Shown here piece after piece: positions 22,732-32,650 of a stretch of 64,000 nucleotides of DNA (its first letter is position 1; each line of letters starts with the position of its first letter). The position numbers and the translations under genes were made by a program. Origin of the DNA: Solicoccozyma terricola (taxonomy: Eukaryota > Basidiomycota > Tremellomycetes > Filobasidiales > Piskurozymaceae); assembly GCA_001600875.1 (NCBI GenBank), contig BCLD01000005.1, positions 43,866 to 107,865 on the forward strand, written 5' to 3'. The notes beneath the pieces were generated by a model. It was not told the DNA's origin, made no database searches, and worked only from the letters and a program-made list of their open reading frames with translations.

Positions 22732-23838
22732 TCAACCTACTTCAGAAGCTAGATATGCGGTGCGAGCATTTGGACCTGTGCTCGTCATGAAAGTGCTGCC
22801 TGTGAATCTAAGGGGAGGTTTCCTTGACCTTGCAGGGTTATGCCGGACTCCTTGCTCATCGACAAATGATGTTGATAAAGGTTCTTCGGGGAGATCCTCT
22901 TCCTCTGACACATAGTCCCAGCCAGGCCGAATTCGTTTGGGTCTGATCCTAGTCGGTGCTGTTGCCGGTACTTCCACATTTTCAGATTCTGCAACTTCAT
23001 TGGTGTCTTCTGCAACGTTGTTATCACGATTTGGTTTGGGTTCGGATTCTTCTTCCTCCTCATCTTGGAGATCATTGAGATTTATCTCGGTTTCGCACGA
23101 TACCGCGTTAGATCGAGTTTTGGTTTTCGGTAATGTTGGAAGAATTCCGGTTCTGACTCCCGTTGCCAGTCGGACATCTCTAGACCATACTATCCGTCCG
23201 GTACTTTCCAGTCTCACAACCCATCCACTTACGTTCTCCTCCTGTCCGAGGAGTCTAGCTTCTACAGCTTTTGTCGTCTCGAAGCTAGCTTTTGGTCTGG
23301 TTTCTTTCGGGACATGTACAAAGCACATGCTGCCAAATCGTAATATTGAGTGAATGTGGGGTTGTCTTCCGGTGAGTTTAAACCATGAGGAGACTCCATC
23401 GTCTCCTTTGCTGATCTTCATCATGATGGTTGCAGAGTACTTTGCCGCAAAGTCCCAGTAACTATGACCTAGTCCAGAGTCGACTGTCATAGTTCCTATC
23501 ATCTCCTTTGAAGTCCGCATAAAACGTTCGATTGTTCCATTGAGTTCTGGCGTGTATGTTGTTGAGAGCTGATGAATGATACCCTTCCTGCGATACCACT
23601 CATTTGCCTCGCCCTTGACAAACTCTACGCCATTATCTGATCGAATAAACCGGACCTTCTCACCCAGTTGCCGCTCTATCTTCGCGACAAATGTCTTTAA
23701 TGCCTCTAGCGATGGCTTCCTGCCAGCCATGGGTATTACCGCGCAGACCTTTGAGTAATCGTCCATCATTGCTAAGAAGTGATCATTGCCTCTGAGGGAA
23801 GGTGTGAATGGTTCTGCCACATCGACGTGAAGGTCATA
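22732..23838 (-). pseudogene. Copia integrase
   Basis: Integrase core with HVDVAEPFTPSL (first Asp), FIRSDNGVEF (second Asp) and NGTIERFMRTSKEMIG (Glu region; usually NGxAER), then WFKLTGRQPHIHSILRFGS and the acidic linker, ending with STFVDEQGVRHN and FMTSTGPNARTAYLAS. A TGA replaces the Trp found at this point in the 25,268-25,526 copy (VGWALSTG), which stops the frame before the reverse transcriptase. Confidence 0.9.
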
Positions 23839-24545
23839 ATTGCTGGGACTTTGCGGAGGAGTACTCTGCAACCATCATAATGAAGCTCAACAAAGGAAAC
23901 AATGGAGTGAGCGAATGGTTCAAACTCACCGGAAGACAACCCAACATTTGCTCAATATTACGGTTCGGCAGCATATGCTTTGTACATGTCCCAAAAGAAA
24001 CAAAACCAAAGGCTAGCTTCACGACAACAAAAGCTGTGGAAGCTAGACTACTTGGACAAGAGGAGAATATGACTGGATGGGTTGTGACACTGGAAAGCAC
24101 TGGATGGATTGTATAGTCTAGAGACGTCCGACTGGCATCGGGAGTCAGAACTGGAGTTCTTCCAGCGTTTACACAAACTAAAACCCGATCTCGGATGATA
24201 TTGTGAAAACGGCGGTAAATCTCGATGATCTCCAAGATGAGGAGGAGGGAGAACCCAACGTCAAACCAAATCGTGATGACAACATTGCAGAAAACAACCA
24301 CGATGAGCGGATACAGCATTGACTAGGATCAGACCCGAACGAATCAGGCCTGACTAGGGCTATGTCTCGGAGGAAGAGGGCCCCCCGGAAGAACCTCAAC
24401 CAACATTATTTGTCGATGAGCAAGGAGTCTTTGTAAGGACAACGAAACCTCTCAGATTCACTAGCAACACTTTCATGATGAGCACGACCTGTCCAAATGC
24501 TCTCACCACCTATCTAGCTTCTCAAGTAAGTTGGGCAATGTCAGG
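23839..24545 (+). pseudogene. Copia integrase/linker fragment, inverted to the main copy
   Basis: Plus-strand frame starting CWDFAEEYSATIIMKLNKG, then WFKLTGRQPNICSILRFGS and VPKETKPKASFTTTKAVEAR, degrading into stops at about 24,115 and continuing in pieces to FMMSTTCPNALTTYLAS. It overlaps the same pol region as the minus-strand copy (22,732-23,480) and is about 15-20 percent different, so it is a separate insertion joined head-to-head at 23,838. Confidence 0.85.
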
Positions 24546-24668
24546 TGACGCTTCTACGATGTAACAAATCGGTACGAAGAAGAGACGACAGATGACGGAT
24601 TTCGGGATCCCTCGCTGTTGGATTCAGATCTACCCGCTAAGACAAGCGAAGTGATGAGGGAGGTTCGT

Positions 24669-24755
24669 CGGGTACCGAAGAATGAAGGAGGATGTGTTGG
24701 GTACCGAAGAATGAGGGGAGATGTCTCGGGTACCGAAGATTGAGGGGAGATGTCG
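24669..24755 (+). repeat. Three-copy minisatellite, unit about 33 bp
   Basis: The phrase GGGTACCGAAGAATGAGG with a following GGAGATGT recurs three times in tandem with small differences. Confidence 0.75.
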
Positions 24756-25267
24756 AAAGCGAAAAGGGTAGCTAGTCCTGGAGCCGATCGAAGAAGTGAT
24801 GATGATGATGATACGTGCGCAGACGATGTATACTCCGCAAGACTGTGTCTAATACAAGGTGAAGAAGGAGGAAAAGTCATCTGCCGAAAGACAGGAGAGA
24901 CTCCCTATATATACAAGGCGTATCTCGCGTAGCGAGATAGAGAAGAGAGAAAAAAGGAAAACCGGGCCGAAAAGATGCGTAGCAGCAGCGAGAGAACCAA
25001 TCGGCTGTCGCGATCGCGTTGGTGAATGCGGTGACTCCGGTGAATACCTTCGGAGCGGTGAATCCTGGCGAGTGTGTAACTTCTTATTGAGCATTGCCTG
25101 GACCTTGGGACCTGACTTGGCAGGTGGCCCTAAAGCCGTCATTGCGGGTTTACAGGAATGTGGATAAGGAATGCCGGTCGAGAAGGGCTGTTGGAAATGA
25201 CATAGCGCCCGGAATTGCTAATCAGTAGTTCGGACTGCTTTTTAGAGAAGTAGTTATATTCGTAACA
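24756..25267. other. LTR-like stretch, family uncertain
   Basis: Contains CTATATATACAAGG (TATA) near 24,903 and ends TTCGTAACA at 25,259-25,267, where copia pol sequence starts abruptly. A TGTTGGAAATG at 25,190 resembles the LTR start at about 32,376 (minus strand). I take it as the inner end of an LTR inserted into copia pol, but cannot fix its 5' end. Confidence 0.4.
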
Positions 25268-25526
25268 GATACGGTCCAACTAGTGCCTCTTGTAGTGCTG
25301 TCGGCTCGTCTTTGTCAAACCCTGTTGATAACGCCCAACCTACTTCAGAAGCTAGATAGGCAGTGCGAGCATTTGGACCTGTGCTCATCATGAAAGTGCT
25401 GCCAGTGAATCTAAGGGGAGGTTTCCTTGTCCTTACAGGGTTATGCCGGACTCCTTGCTCATCGACAAATGATGTTGATAGAGGTGCTTCGGGGGGATCC
25501 TCTTCCACTGAGACATTTCGGTTCAT
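25268..25526 (-). pseudogene. Copia integrase-RT linker fragment
   Basis: Frame with APLSTSFVDEQGVRHNPVRT, PPLRFTGSTFMMSTGPNA and TAYLASEVGWALSTGFDKDE. It retains the Trp that is TGA in the 22,730 copy. Both ends are abrupt: an LTR-like end on the left and family B LTR material on the right. Confidence 0.85.
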
Positions 25527-25561
25527 GTGGATGACCAGCTCATTGCCTGCAATTCTCGCTC

Positions 25562-25701
25562 AATGCTGTTTATATCAGAGAGACAGCTAGAGGACAATGG
25601 TTGACCTGATACCGTTCCTCCGGGCAGTTCTCCGATTGTCCGTAGGAGTTGTCCTACTGTCCGGAGTGATAGAGCGCTCTAAAGACACGGTTATTTCAAC
25701 A
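25562..25701 (-). repeat. Partial solo LTR, family B
   Basis: Reverse of the family B LTR: ends ..GGTTATTTCAACA at 25,701 and holds CAATGGTTGACCTGATACC. Its outer 60 bases or so, seen in the 61,990 copy, are missing. Confidence 0.75.
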
Positions 25702-25835
25702 CTGTCAGGATCACTCAATGCCATCACAAGAGGTTATAACTATATTTTGGTGCAGTGGCTATCCATTCACAATTCCACATGGTAGCGATGCCAGGTCCTT
25801 CCAGGCCCTATGTCATCAGTTCGAATCCGGCCACC
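25702..25835 (+). repeat. tRNA-like repeat with pol III A and B boxes (SINE-like)
   Basis: Contains an A-box-like TGGTGCAGTGGCT at 25,748-25,760 and a B box AGTTCGAATCC at 25,818-25,828, some 60 bases apart as in tRNA genes. The stems flanking the B box do not pair, so it is no working tRNA. The first 80 bases recur as a direct repeat at 25,924-26,003. A SINE head or a small element with direct terminal repeats would both fit; the second copy is preceded by GAGCGAGGGGG, which resembles a polypurine tract. Confidence 0.5.
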
Positions 25836-25923
25836 GAGCGAGTCCAAAAATTCTGGAATATATGTCGTCCCAATCTTCACCTCTGAACTCTCTGCAGTTA
25901 TGTGATACACACTTGAGCGAGGG

Positions 25924-26003
25924 GGCTGTCAGGATCACTCAATGCCATCACAAGAGGTTCTAACCATACTTTGGTGCAGTGGCTATCCATTCACAATTCC
26001 ACA
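25924..26003 (+). repeat. Second copy of the tRNA-like repeat 5' part
   Basis: Direct repeat of about 80 bases of 25,704-25,785 (from TCAGGATCACTCAATGCC to CATTCACAATTCCACA), two or three differences, truncated before the B box. Confidence 0.8.
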
Positions 26004-26063
26004 GAAGCCCGGAACATGAAGCCCGGAACGTGGAAGCCCGTAACATGCGAGCCCGGAACATGG
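26004..26063 (+). repeat. Four-copy minisatellite, unit about 15 bp
   Basis: GAAGCCCGGAACATG and close variants repeat four times in tandem directly after the truncated tRNA-like repeat. Confidence 0.8.
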
Positions 26064-27029
26064 AAGTCACCTGGTCTGTTTGTTTAAACGGGTGCATCCA
26101 CCTTTGCCACCATCCAGAACAGGTACATAAGGAAACCAAGATCACTATTGTAGACAACCCTCTTGCACTTTTTCCTCAGGAAAGATTATCTATCATACGT
26201 CAATACCCTTGTCATACAAACAAGGTTGGACTATCACACCACTCCTAAGTCATCAAGTCATCACGGCGTCCAGTCATAGACGGCAACTCTTAGTCAGCAA
26301 AAGACAAGAGGCCTTCAGTTCCTAGTCAAGTCCTTGGTGGTAGTCCTAAGGTCCGTGACACATTGCTGGAGAATCCTCCATCAGAACCCTGAACAGCATT
26401 TGACAGGTCGGAGCTTCCATTTTTGAAGGGTCATCTGAGCGATCTTGTCTTGGACGTAGCTCACTCGGGTGTCTTCAGTAGATGAGGCTCTTGCTTCAAT
26501 ATCACCCTCGTAATGAAATGAGGCCTTGGTGCAAAGAGTGAAAGGACAAAATGTTTGGCACCCGTATGATTGTGTGGGTGTGTTGACAGGAGGACTGCAC
26601 CCATGTTGTCGTTCAGGTTGGATAGTGGGTCTCTCATTACATGTTACTCGCCTTGCGCCCCCCCCCAACCCTTCTCTCCCCCCAAATCCTCAAAATGCTT
26701 GCGTCCGATCAGGGGCAGCAGAACGCTGGATGTGTAGTGTAATACCAGAGTGTACGAGACTCGGTCTCGAACGTTTCCCCCCTTCCGGTATATTCCAGGG
26801 CACCTGATCAATGGGTAATCAGCGTTCGCTTCCGACTTGCATCCCTGCATACTACTATTACTACTACCACGCCGGATATATAAGGCAAAGCATGCACGAG
26901 GCACTTGCTATCATTCAACCTTTCTTTCTCATTGCCCGCGACATCTTCCCGCAACCCACCCTCAGCACGCCTTTCTAGGACCCTCACTATAAATAAGCGT
27001 AGAAGATCTACCACCAGTTTGTGCGATCG
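26064..27029. other. Intergenic; promoter region of second DUF2235 gene
   Basis: Holds a short scrap of repeat C near 26,365 and no recognised gene. TATATAA at 26,877-26,883 and TATAAATA at 26,988-26,995 are candidate TATA boxes for the next gene. Confidence 0.45.
26877..26883 (+). promoter_or_regulatory. TATA box candidate
   Basis: GGATATATAAGGC, about 150 bases before a 5'-UTR intron (GTATGC at 27,030 to ..TCTCAG at 27,096) and 220 before the ATG at 27,101. TATAAATA at 26,988 is an alternative. Confidence 0.45.
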
Positions 27030-27100
27030 GTATGCATTGTTTCCCTAGAATGAATACCTGCTTCTAATATTTTGTGGTCCTCAATTCGTTTCTCAGCGAT

Positions 27101-29305
27101 ATGCAAGAGGGACATGTTGTCGATGCAGGTGAACCTAGGAACCTTGTTGTTGTACTGGACGGCACCAGCAACCAGTTTGGGAAGAAAAACAGCCACTGTG
27201 TTGAACTCTACAGCCACCTGGAGAAGTCGGCTGCTCAACGCACCTACTACAATTCGGGAATTGGGACCTACATCAATCCATCCGCATTCCTCCGGCCCTC
27301 CGTCCAATGGCAGAAAGTCTGCAATGACGTTGACATGGCGTTTGCTTATCGACTGAGGTCGTACATCTTGGGCGCATATCGCTGGCTCTCGGATCACTAC
27401 CGTGATGGTGACCGCATCTTCCTGTACGGATTCTCTCGAGGGGCCTATGAAGTCCGCGCACTGGCCGCCATGATAGGCAAGGTCGGGCTGATACATACAG
27501 GAAATAAAGAGCAAATACCATTTGCTTACGATCTGTACGCCGATCCAAAGAGCGACGAACTCGCGGAAAAATTCAAGCAATATTTCTCACGCGACGTTCC
27601 TAGCATCCATTTCGTTGGGATCTGGGATACCGTCGCCTCGGTGGGACTCTTCCGAACTGTGATCTTGCCTGGAGTAAAGCAAGGCATCAATATCAAGACT
27701 ATTCGGCATGCCGTGTCGCTGGATGAACGCAGAACCAAATTTCAACCGCTGCTGTATCTCGAGGAAGGCAAGGGGGAAGCAGATACAGTCGTGGCCCCAA
27801 CCTCGGACAAACATCCCGACCTCAAAGAAGTTTGGTTCGCTGGCACTCATTCGGACGTCGGTGGAGGAAACTTGGAGAATCTCAAGTTGCAGCTTGGAGA
27901 CGTCCCTCTTTTGTGGATGGAATGGGAATCGCTGAAGGCTGGCATTCATCTTAATTCCGAAGCGCCCCCCCCTCGGGTATTTCCGCATTTGAAACAGCCT
28001 ACTCCGTCGTTACGAGGGTGTTGGTGGTTGATGGAGTGGGTTTCATATTCGACTTTTGAGCTGCATAAACGGAAGGCAGGGGTTCATGATACTGCACTTT
28101 AGGCTCTTTCATCACGGTCGAGGGAGAACATTATCGAGGCATCATAAGTTCCACCAGGGCGTTTTTTGGATACTCATTCACAATGCCAGGGAGGAAAGCC
28201 CAGGAAAATTTCCGTTTCCTTGGCTTCGTCGAATATTCACAAGGGACCGGTGAGTGTCGGTAGGCATCCAGTCTGGGTTTTGAGAATACTACCCGAGCGG
28301 CGGTGTCCCAGCGCCGAACTCTACACGCCTGCGGCAGTCCGGACGATTCCTCCGACCTGGGAAATGCTCAGAAGCTTATCAAACTTGCCTTTCGCCTCTT
28401 TGTGGAACGATCCTGCTTTACGCGCCATTATGGAGTGGGATATGTTCGACAGGTCGGAAAGCGAAATCGACTGCCTTGTGGCCAACAGCGGCGACTCGTC
28501 CCCTGGTCATCACAGCCTCCGATCCGCTGCCATCGTACGGCTGATGTATGTTGCCCTTTTCTCGGACAAGGCTCTCAGCCGGTTTGAAAGCAGACACGTC
28601 GAGGCAACTTCCGATCTCCTTGAAAAAGGGGTAAGCGGCTTCTTTTTGCAGCCCAGGAGAGTACTCCAGAAATTGACTAATTTTCCAAATGCACGAGCGC
28701 ACATGGTATCCGAGGCTTATCTCGCCCGCTTAACTCGTTGGATGAACAACGAGGGATCCAGTGATTGGCTCATCAAGGATGCAGCACTGTCTGTGCTTGA
28801 AGGACTCCTTCAAGAATCACCAGGACCATCAGAAGATGATGCGGAAGGCGGTCCGAGTGGCGTCAGGCCCACATGCTTCGCGACATTCCCTGTGCCGCAA
28901 GACATCATCGCGGCCCTTATGATGTTGATCGGTAATTCCTGGTGGACTTGCAACGACCGAGCTCTCAACGTAGTCATTTTGTTATGGAAGCGGGAAAACG
29001 AGAGACAACAGCTACTGCAAGCCAATTTCGTCGACAGGTGCTTCGCATTTGCTTGTGAGGAAGAATGGACCCGGCTACCCCGTGGTCAGCTGTTCGACAT
29101 GCTACTCACTTTGGACAACCAAACCTTCAGAGAGCATGTATCCTATCGGCACTACCAGCAACTCGAACGTTTCGTGCAATGTAGTCCAGCAGATATGGCA
29201 TGCCGGGAAGAGGATCAGCAAAAAGCACGAGCTCTGTTATCACGTTTTGAGGGCGCCGGCCTGAACGTGGAGTCACCAGCCGTCGAGAATGGGGGCAGTG
29301 ATTGA
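27101..29305 (+). CDS. DUF2235 (Tle1-like) hydrolase with long C-terminal region
   Basis: The ATG at 27,101 follows a likely 5'-UTR intron. A single long exon encodes NLVVVLDGTSNQFGKK, YYNSGIGTYINPS, the nucleophile elbow LYGFSRGAYEVRALAAM, IHFVGIWDTVASVG, IRHAVSLDERRTKFQP and VWFAGTHSDVGGGNLENL, the full set of the DUF2235 hydrolase (Ser, Asp, His). Unlike the paralogue at 6,969, the core has no introns. At about 28,075, in a GGGG run, the frame ends 30 residues past the core (VHDTAL stop) while the family continuation FHHGRGRTLS is one phase off: an extra base or an unusual splice. A GTGAGT donor near 28,250 then leads to a 330-residue C-terminal part (LRSAAIVRLMYVALFSDKAL, helical, ARM-like in feel) ending at TGA 29,303. 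Possibly one protein of about 700 residues, or a gene with a fresh frameshift. Confidence 0.75.
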
Positions 29306-30410
29306 ATACCCAGGCCACCGCTATAGTGTAGGACTTGTCTTACTTGTTCTAAGCGGGCTTGCAGAAGCAGGAATGGATTTCAGCGGAATCAAGTTTGGTG
29401 GTTGCTCTTCGCTCGATTTGCATTCTCCTTCAAGGAGCTGTAACTCAAGCTTCTCCTTCAAGGAGCTGTAACTCAAGCGTACCTTGATGACGACAGAGGA
29501 CACTTCGGGGGAAAGGTTTTATGGATATCCGATGTTGGCCTGAGCGAGTAAGGGTTCGTCCAAGACATGCTCTCGCCGCTCATCCCCCCTCTGGCTGGAT
29601 CGAGACTCGGTTCAGAAGTCGTGCTACGATGATACCGCAGCTTGGCATTGCGGATCGGTCGAACACGAACGCCAGTATCTCCAATACGACGCCAGTATCT
29701 CCAATACGGCGTTCAGCATACCCAACGCGGATTTCGCAGAACAATGCAGCTCCAGACAGTACGGCCCGGACGGTATGGCAATTAGCCAGAGTTCCCCGTC
29801 CGTTCTACGTACTTAAGGTAGCCTTTTGTACAACCCTTGTATTGCTCTCCTTCCTCGAGCGCCTGGATCTCGATGGTTGATGGTAGCTCGATTTCGCCAC
29901 AAATCGCTTCACTGAAAAGTGTCCAGACTTCTAATCAATGAAGTAAGAGGAATGGACTGTGATCTCTGCCTCAGCAACTATTGTGATGTTGTTTAAGAGA
30001 GTAGTTACAAGAGAGCGGATCTCTGCCTCAGTAACTATAGTGATGTTGAAGAGAGAAGAGCCCTTTGGTGGTGAGGGGAGTAAAGCAGTTGAAATGGACG
30101 CCACGTTGCAATGATATTAACCTAAACACGTGAGACATCAGAAACAGACTGTGGGGCGCCGAACATCAAAGTCAAAAGTACCGTGAACTTCTGCTTACCT
30201 GACCTCGTTAGCGAAACACACACTCAGCGACTTGTATCCGCGAAGGAAGTGGTTGCAGATCTATATGAGGGGATTGCACATAAACTGGGAGGTAACCAAC
30301 CACTCAGGACAAATAATATCACCGCCTCGACCTCACGGCACCCTCATCGCCACCAGAGCCCTCAGTTCCAGAGCCCGCCGCCGCAAGCTCTAGATCCTAC
30401 GATCCACAAA
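29306..30410. other. Intergenic with short tandem duplications
   Basis: Three local duplications: a 27-bp unit with GGAGCTGTAACTCAAGC at 29,425-29,478; ACGCCAGTATCTCCAATAC twice near 29,668-29,706; and a diverged 55-bp unit with GATCTCTGCCTCAG at 29,957-30,050. No gene recognised. Confidence 0.5.
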
Positions 30411-30882
30411 CTACACTACACTACACTTTTTGCCCTTTGTAGTGTAGTGTAGTGATCTGAGAAATGATTCACTACACTACGTAGTGTAGTGATTCAAAAA
30501 TGTAGTGATTTATGTAGTGTAGTTAACTACATGTAGTGATTCATGGTTACATAACCCATACTCTAGCACCTCATGCACTTAGTTCCTCTAGAAAGTGACT
30601 GGCACCTTAGAAATGCAACTGAGTAGCTCCAAAGACAGATTGCTTCTGATGCAAGCACTGGCATGGACCAGAGAAGGTATTTTGAGCATGATAGATTGCA
30701 TGTAGGAGTGGAGGAGTGGAAGGGATCAAAAAATGTAGTGATTCACAGTCACTACACTACAACTACAGTCAGCTCCAGATGTAGTGTAGTGTAGTGATCT
30801 CTGCAGTGTAGTGTAGTGATGGTCAACTACACTACAAAATCACTACACTACACTACACTACGCACTACAGTGTAGTGTAGTG
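30411..30882. repeat. Field of short inverted TGTAGTG/CACTACA repeats
   Basis: Within 470 bases the heptamer TGTAGTG or its complement occurs dozens of times, in both orientations, densest at the two ends. The left end is a near-perfect hairpin (ACTACACTACACTACAC, a 12-base loop, then GTAGTGTAGTGTAGTG). The right end has similar inverted clusters. A repeat-poor centre (about 30,545-30,730) separates them. This fits the subterminal repeats that bind transposase in hAT- or Mutator-like elements, in a non-autonomous copy. It abuts the target duplication of the SINE-like element at 30,883. Confidence 0.6.
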
Positions 30883-31221
30883 TGTCATAAACTCCAATTT
30901 GTTCGGTTTAATTAAAGTGTGAGCTGAACCAAAAGGCCATTATGCAGTTTCAGTTTTAGAAACTGCCCGAACGACTACCTATGCCTAGACGTGTCTATGA
31001 CATCATCCCTCCCTTAAGGACGAGCTCCTGCGAGCTAGATAGTTAAGCCTCTGGACAACAGCGGGTTAGGCCTTCCCTTCAGCACGTTTTTTGTTCAAAT
31101 CTCTGACAGACGGGACTGCCAGAAGGGATGCCCCAAATACCAACAAAACCCATAAGTATTTGGTCAAGGCAGGATTCGAACTCAGCACTGGGCGAAACTG
31201 CATACTGTCATAAACTCCAAT
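30883..31221 (-). mobile_element. SINE-like insertion with 16-bp target duplications
   Basis: TGTCATAAACTCCAAT occurs exactly at 30,883-30,898 and 31,206-31,221, enclosing 307 bases. The right copy lies within coding sequence of the WD40 gene (CHKLQSKCLYWLEAL), so the repeat is a duplication of host sequence at the insertion site. On the minus strand the insert begins near a tRNA-like T arm, GAGTTCGAATCCTG (B box), about 30 bases in, and ends in TTTAATTAAACCGAACAA. A 5'-shortened tRNA-derived SINE moved by a LINE would give this picture. No A box is left. Confidence 0.65.
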
Positions 31222-31876
31222 CAAAATGTCTCTACTGGCTTGAGGCTCTCGGCCTTCTCAGAAACGTCTCCGAGGGGGTACTTGCAATGACGAAGCTGGA
31301 GATATTACTGCAGGTAAGTGTGACCGATGGACCCATCCTGCTGTAGGTGATATGCTAACACCATCCCAGCGAGAAATACATCAAACCCGCCATACACATG
31401 AATCCCGGTTACTGGACCTTGTCCGAGATACACGCCGATTCAATCTGTATTTTAAGTCGGCAATAGAACAAAGTCCTCTCCAGATCTATGCTTCAGGACT
31501 TGTCTTCAGTCCCGCCAATAGCCCGATAAGAGAACTATTCAAGTTCGAGGGGCCAGGATGGATTACGACGAAGCCGGCTACGCGAGACCATTGGGATGCG
31601 TGTTTACAGACGCTTGAAGGGCACCACAACGTTGTGAACTCCGTCGCTTTCTCCCACAACTCGAAGTATCTCGCTTCGGCATCATTGGATTTTACCATCA
31701 AGATCTGGGACAACGCCAGCAGCCAATGCCTACACACGCTTGAAGGGCATCGTGGTGGTGTCCACTCGGTAGCCTTCTCGCACAACTCAAAGTATCTGGC
31801 GTCGGCATCGCAGGATAAGACCGTCAACCTGCGCAGCTCTTCAGTTGTGGTGTTCTTGGGGCACCAATACGAATAA
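31206..31876 (+). pseudogene. WD40-repeat STAND (NLR-like) protein fragment
   Basis: Exon 31,206-31,313 encodes CLYWLEALGLLRNVSEGV, a segment found between the NACHT core and WD40 array in agaricomycete STAND proteins. A clean 56-nt intron (31,314-31,369) leads to IYASGLVFSPANSPIREL and two WD40 repeats: CLQTLEGHHNVVNSVAFSHN with FTIKIWD, then CLHTLEGHRGGVHSVAFSHN with KTVNL. After this the blade is lost (RSSSVVVFLGHQ) and a stop follows at 31,876. The nucleotide-binding part is gone: the SINE-like insert and the TGTAGTG element sit where it should be. Confidence 0.75.
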
Positions 31877-32379
31877 CATGCTGTCACTGAGCACACGCTG
31901 TGGCATCTTCACTTCACGTATTGGAGGCACGACCGGAGACCTATACTGCATTTGTAAAGAAGCCGCTGGGTCATAGGGTCATGCAACAGGCGGCATGGCC
32001 CTAACACCACAGTCTCGTAGTGGGGAGCGCGGGTCACATTAAAAAGCGCAGATCTCGTAAAAGGCGGAATCTCACGGAATCAATTCCGTGGATCGGTGAA
32101 TGTACCCTTGATAAAGAAGATAACAGCCGAATGTCGTTGATGTTAAGAATTGGTGCTGCCAATGTGGCGAATTAATATCTTTCACCAAGGGTTGCTAATA
32201 CATAAAGTGAGCTTGACTAGAAGTGGTCTAATGTTTAGTGCCAATGCGACCTCTTTTTTTTTGCCACTTGCTTCCTGTACTGTGTTGCACTGATCCACAC
32301 TGCCATGCACCGCCCTGCTATGCAATGCTATGCAATTCTATACTTCAGCGTTGCCCCAACACAGAGTTTGCCATTTCCA
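31877..32379. other. Probable LTR of the copia scrap on the minus strand
   Basis: Read on the minus strand, GAAGGGGGG followed by TGTTGGAAATGGC at about 32,376 looks like a polypurine tract and LTR start. The rest (with AGAATTGCATAGCATTGC duplications) has no identified end. Confidence 0.4.
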
Positions 32380-32650
32380 ACACCCCCCTTCAAGCTCTGG
32401 GTTGTCTCAAACCTAGTTGTAATAAGTTTGATGAATGACGAGGACCTGGAAGTGGTTTGGTGAGTATATCGGCTTGTTGTTCATTTGTAGCAACATATTC
32501 CAAAGTGACTGCTTTGTTGTGGATCAACTCGCGTATTAGGTGATATCGGATATCGATATGTTTGGGCCTCTGATGTGCGCTGGATTGATTGCAAGTCGAA
32601 TTGCTCCTTGATTATCGGCATGTAAGACTGTTGCTTCATGCTTCGCTGTG
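32380..32650 (-). pseudogene. Copia RNase H C-terminal fragment, second family
   Basis: Minus-strand pieces: ADNQGAIRLACNQ, the PKHIDIRYHLIRELI motif, VTLEYVATNEQQADILTKPL and PGPRHSS, matching the end of a copia polyprotein. Sequence is distinct from the family A pol. It runs into a G-rich tract and a TGTTGG LTR start. Confidence 0.75.

Larger units (their letters stand above)
21154..23838 (-). mobile_element. Ty1-copia pol (integrase, RT, RNase H), 5'-truncated
   Basis: The minus-strand pol runs from integrase to the polypurine tract, ending at the 3' LTR. Gag, protease and the 5' LTR are missing: homology stops at 23,838 where a second pol piece begins in the opposite direction. Three pol frames are separated by a TGA near 22,730 and a one-base frameshift near 21,440. 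Confidence 0.9.

Noticed and set aside
22490..23353. Long plus-strand frames (up to 141 codons) over copia pol
   Set aside because: Antisense shadows of the integrase and RT frames.
25748..25835. Possible tRNA gene
   Set aside because: A and B boxes are present, but the T stem and acceptor stem do not pair and no anticodon arm can be drawn.
26004..26063. Short regular repeats that might suggest a CRISPR array
   Set aside because: The units are contiguous 15-mers without spacers, and the sequence is a fungal nuclear contig.
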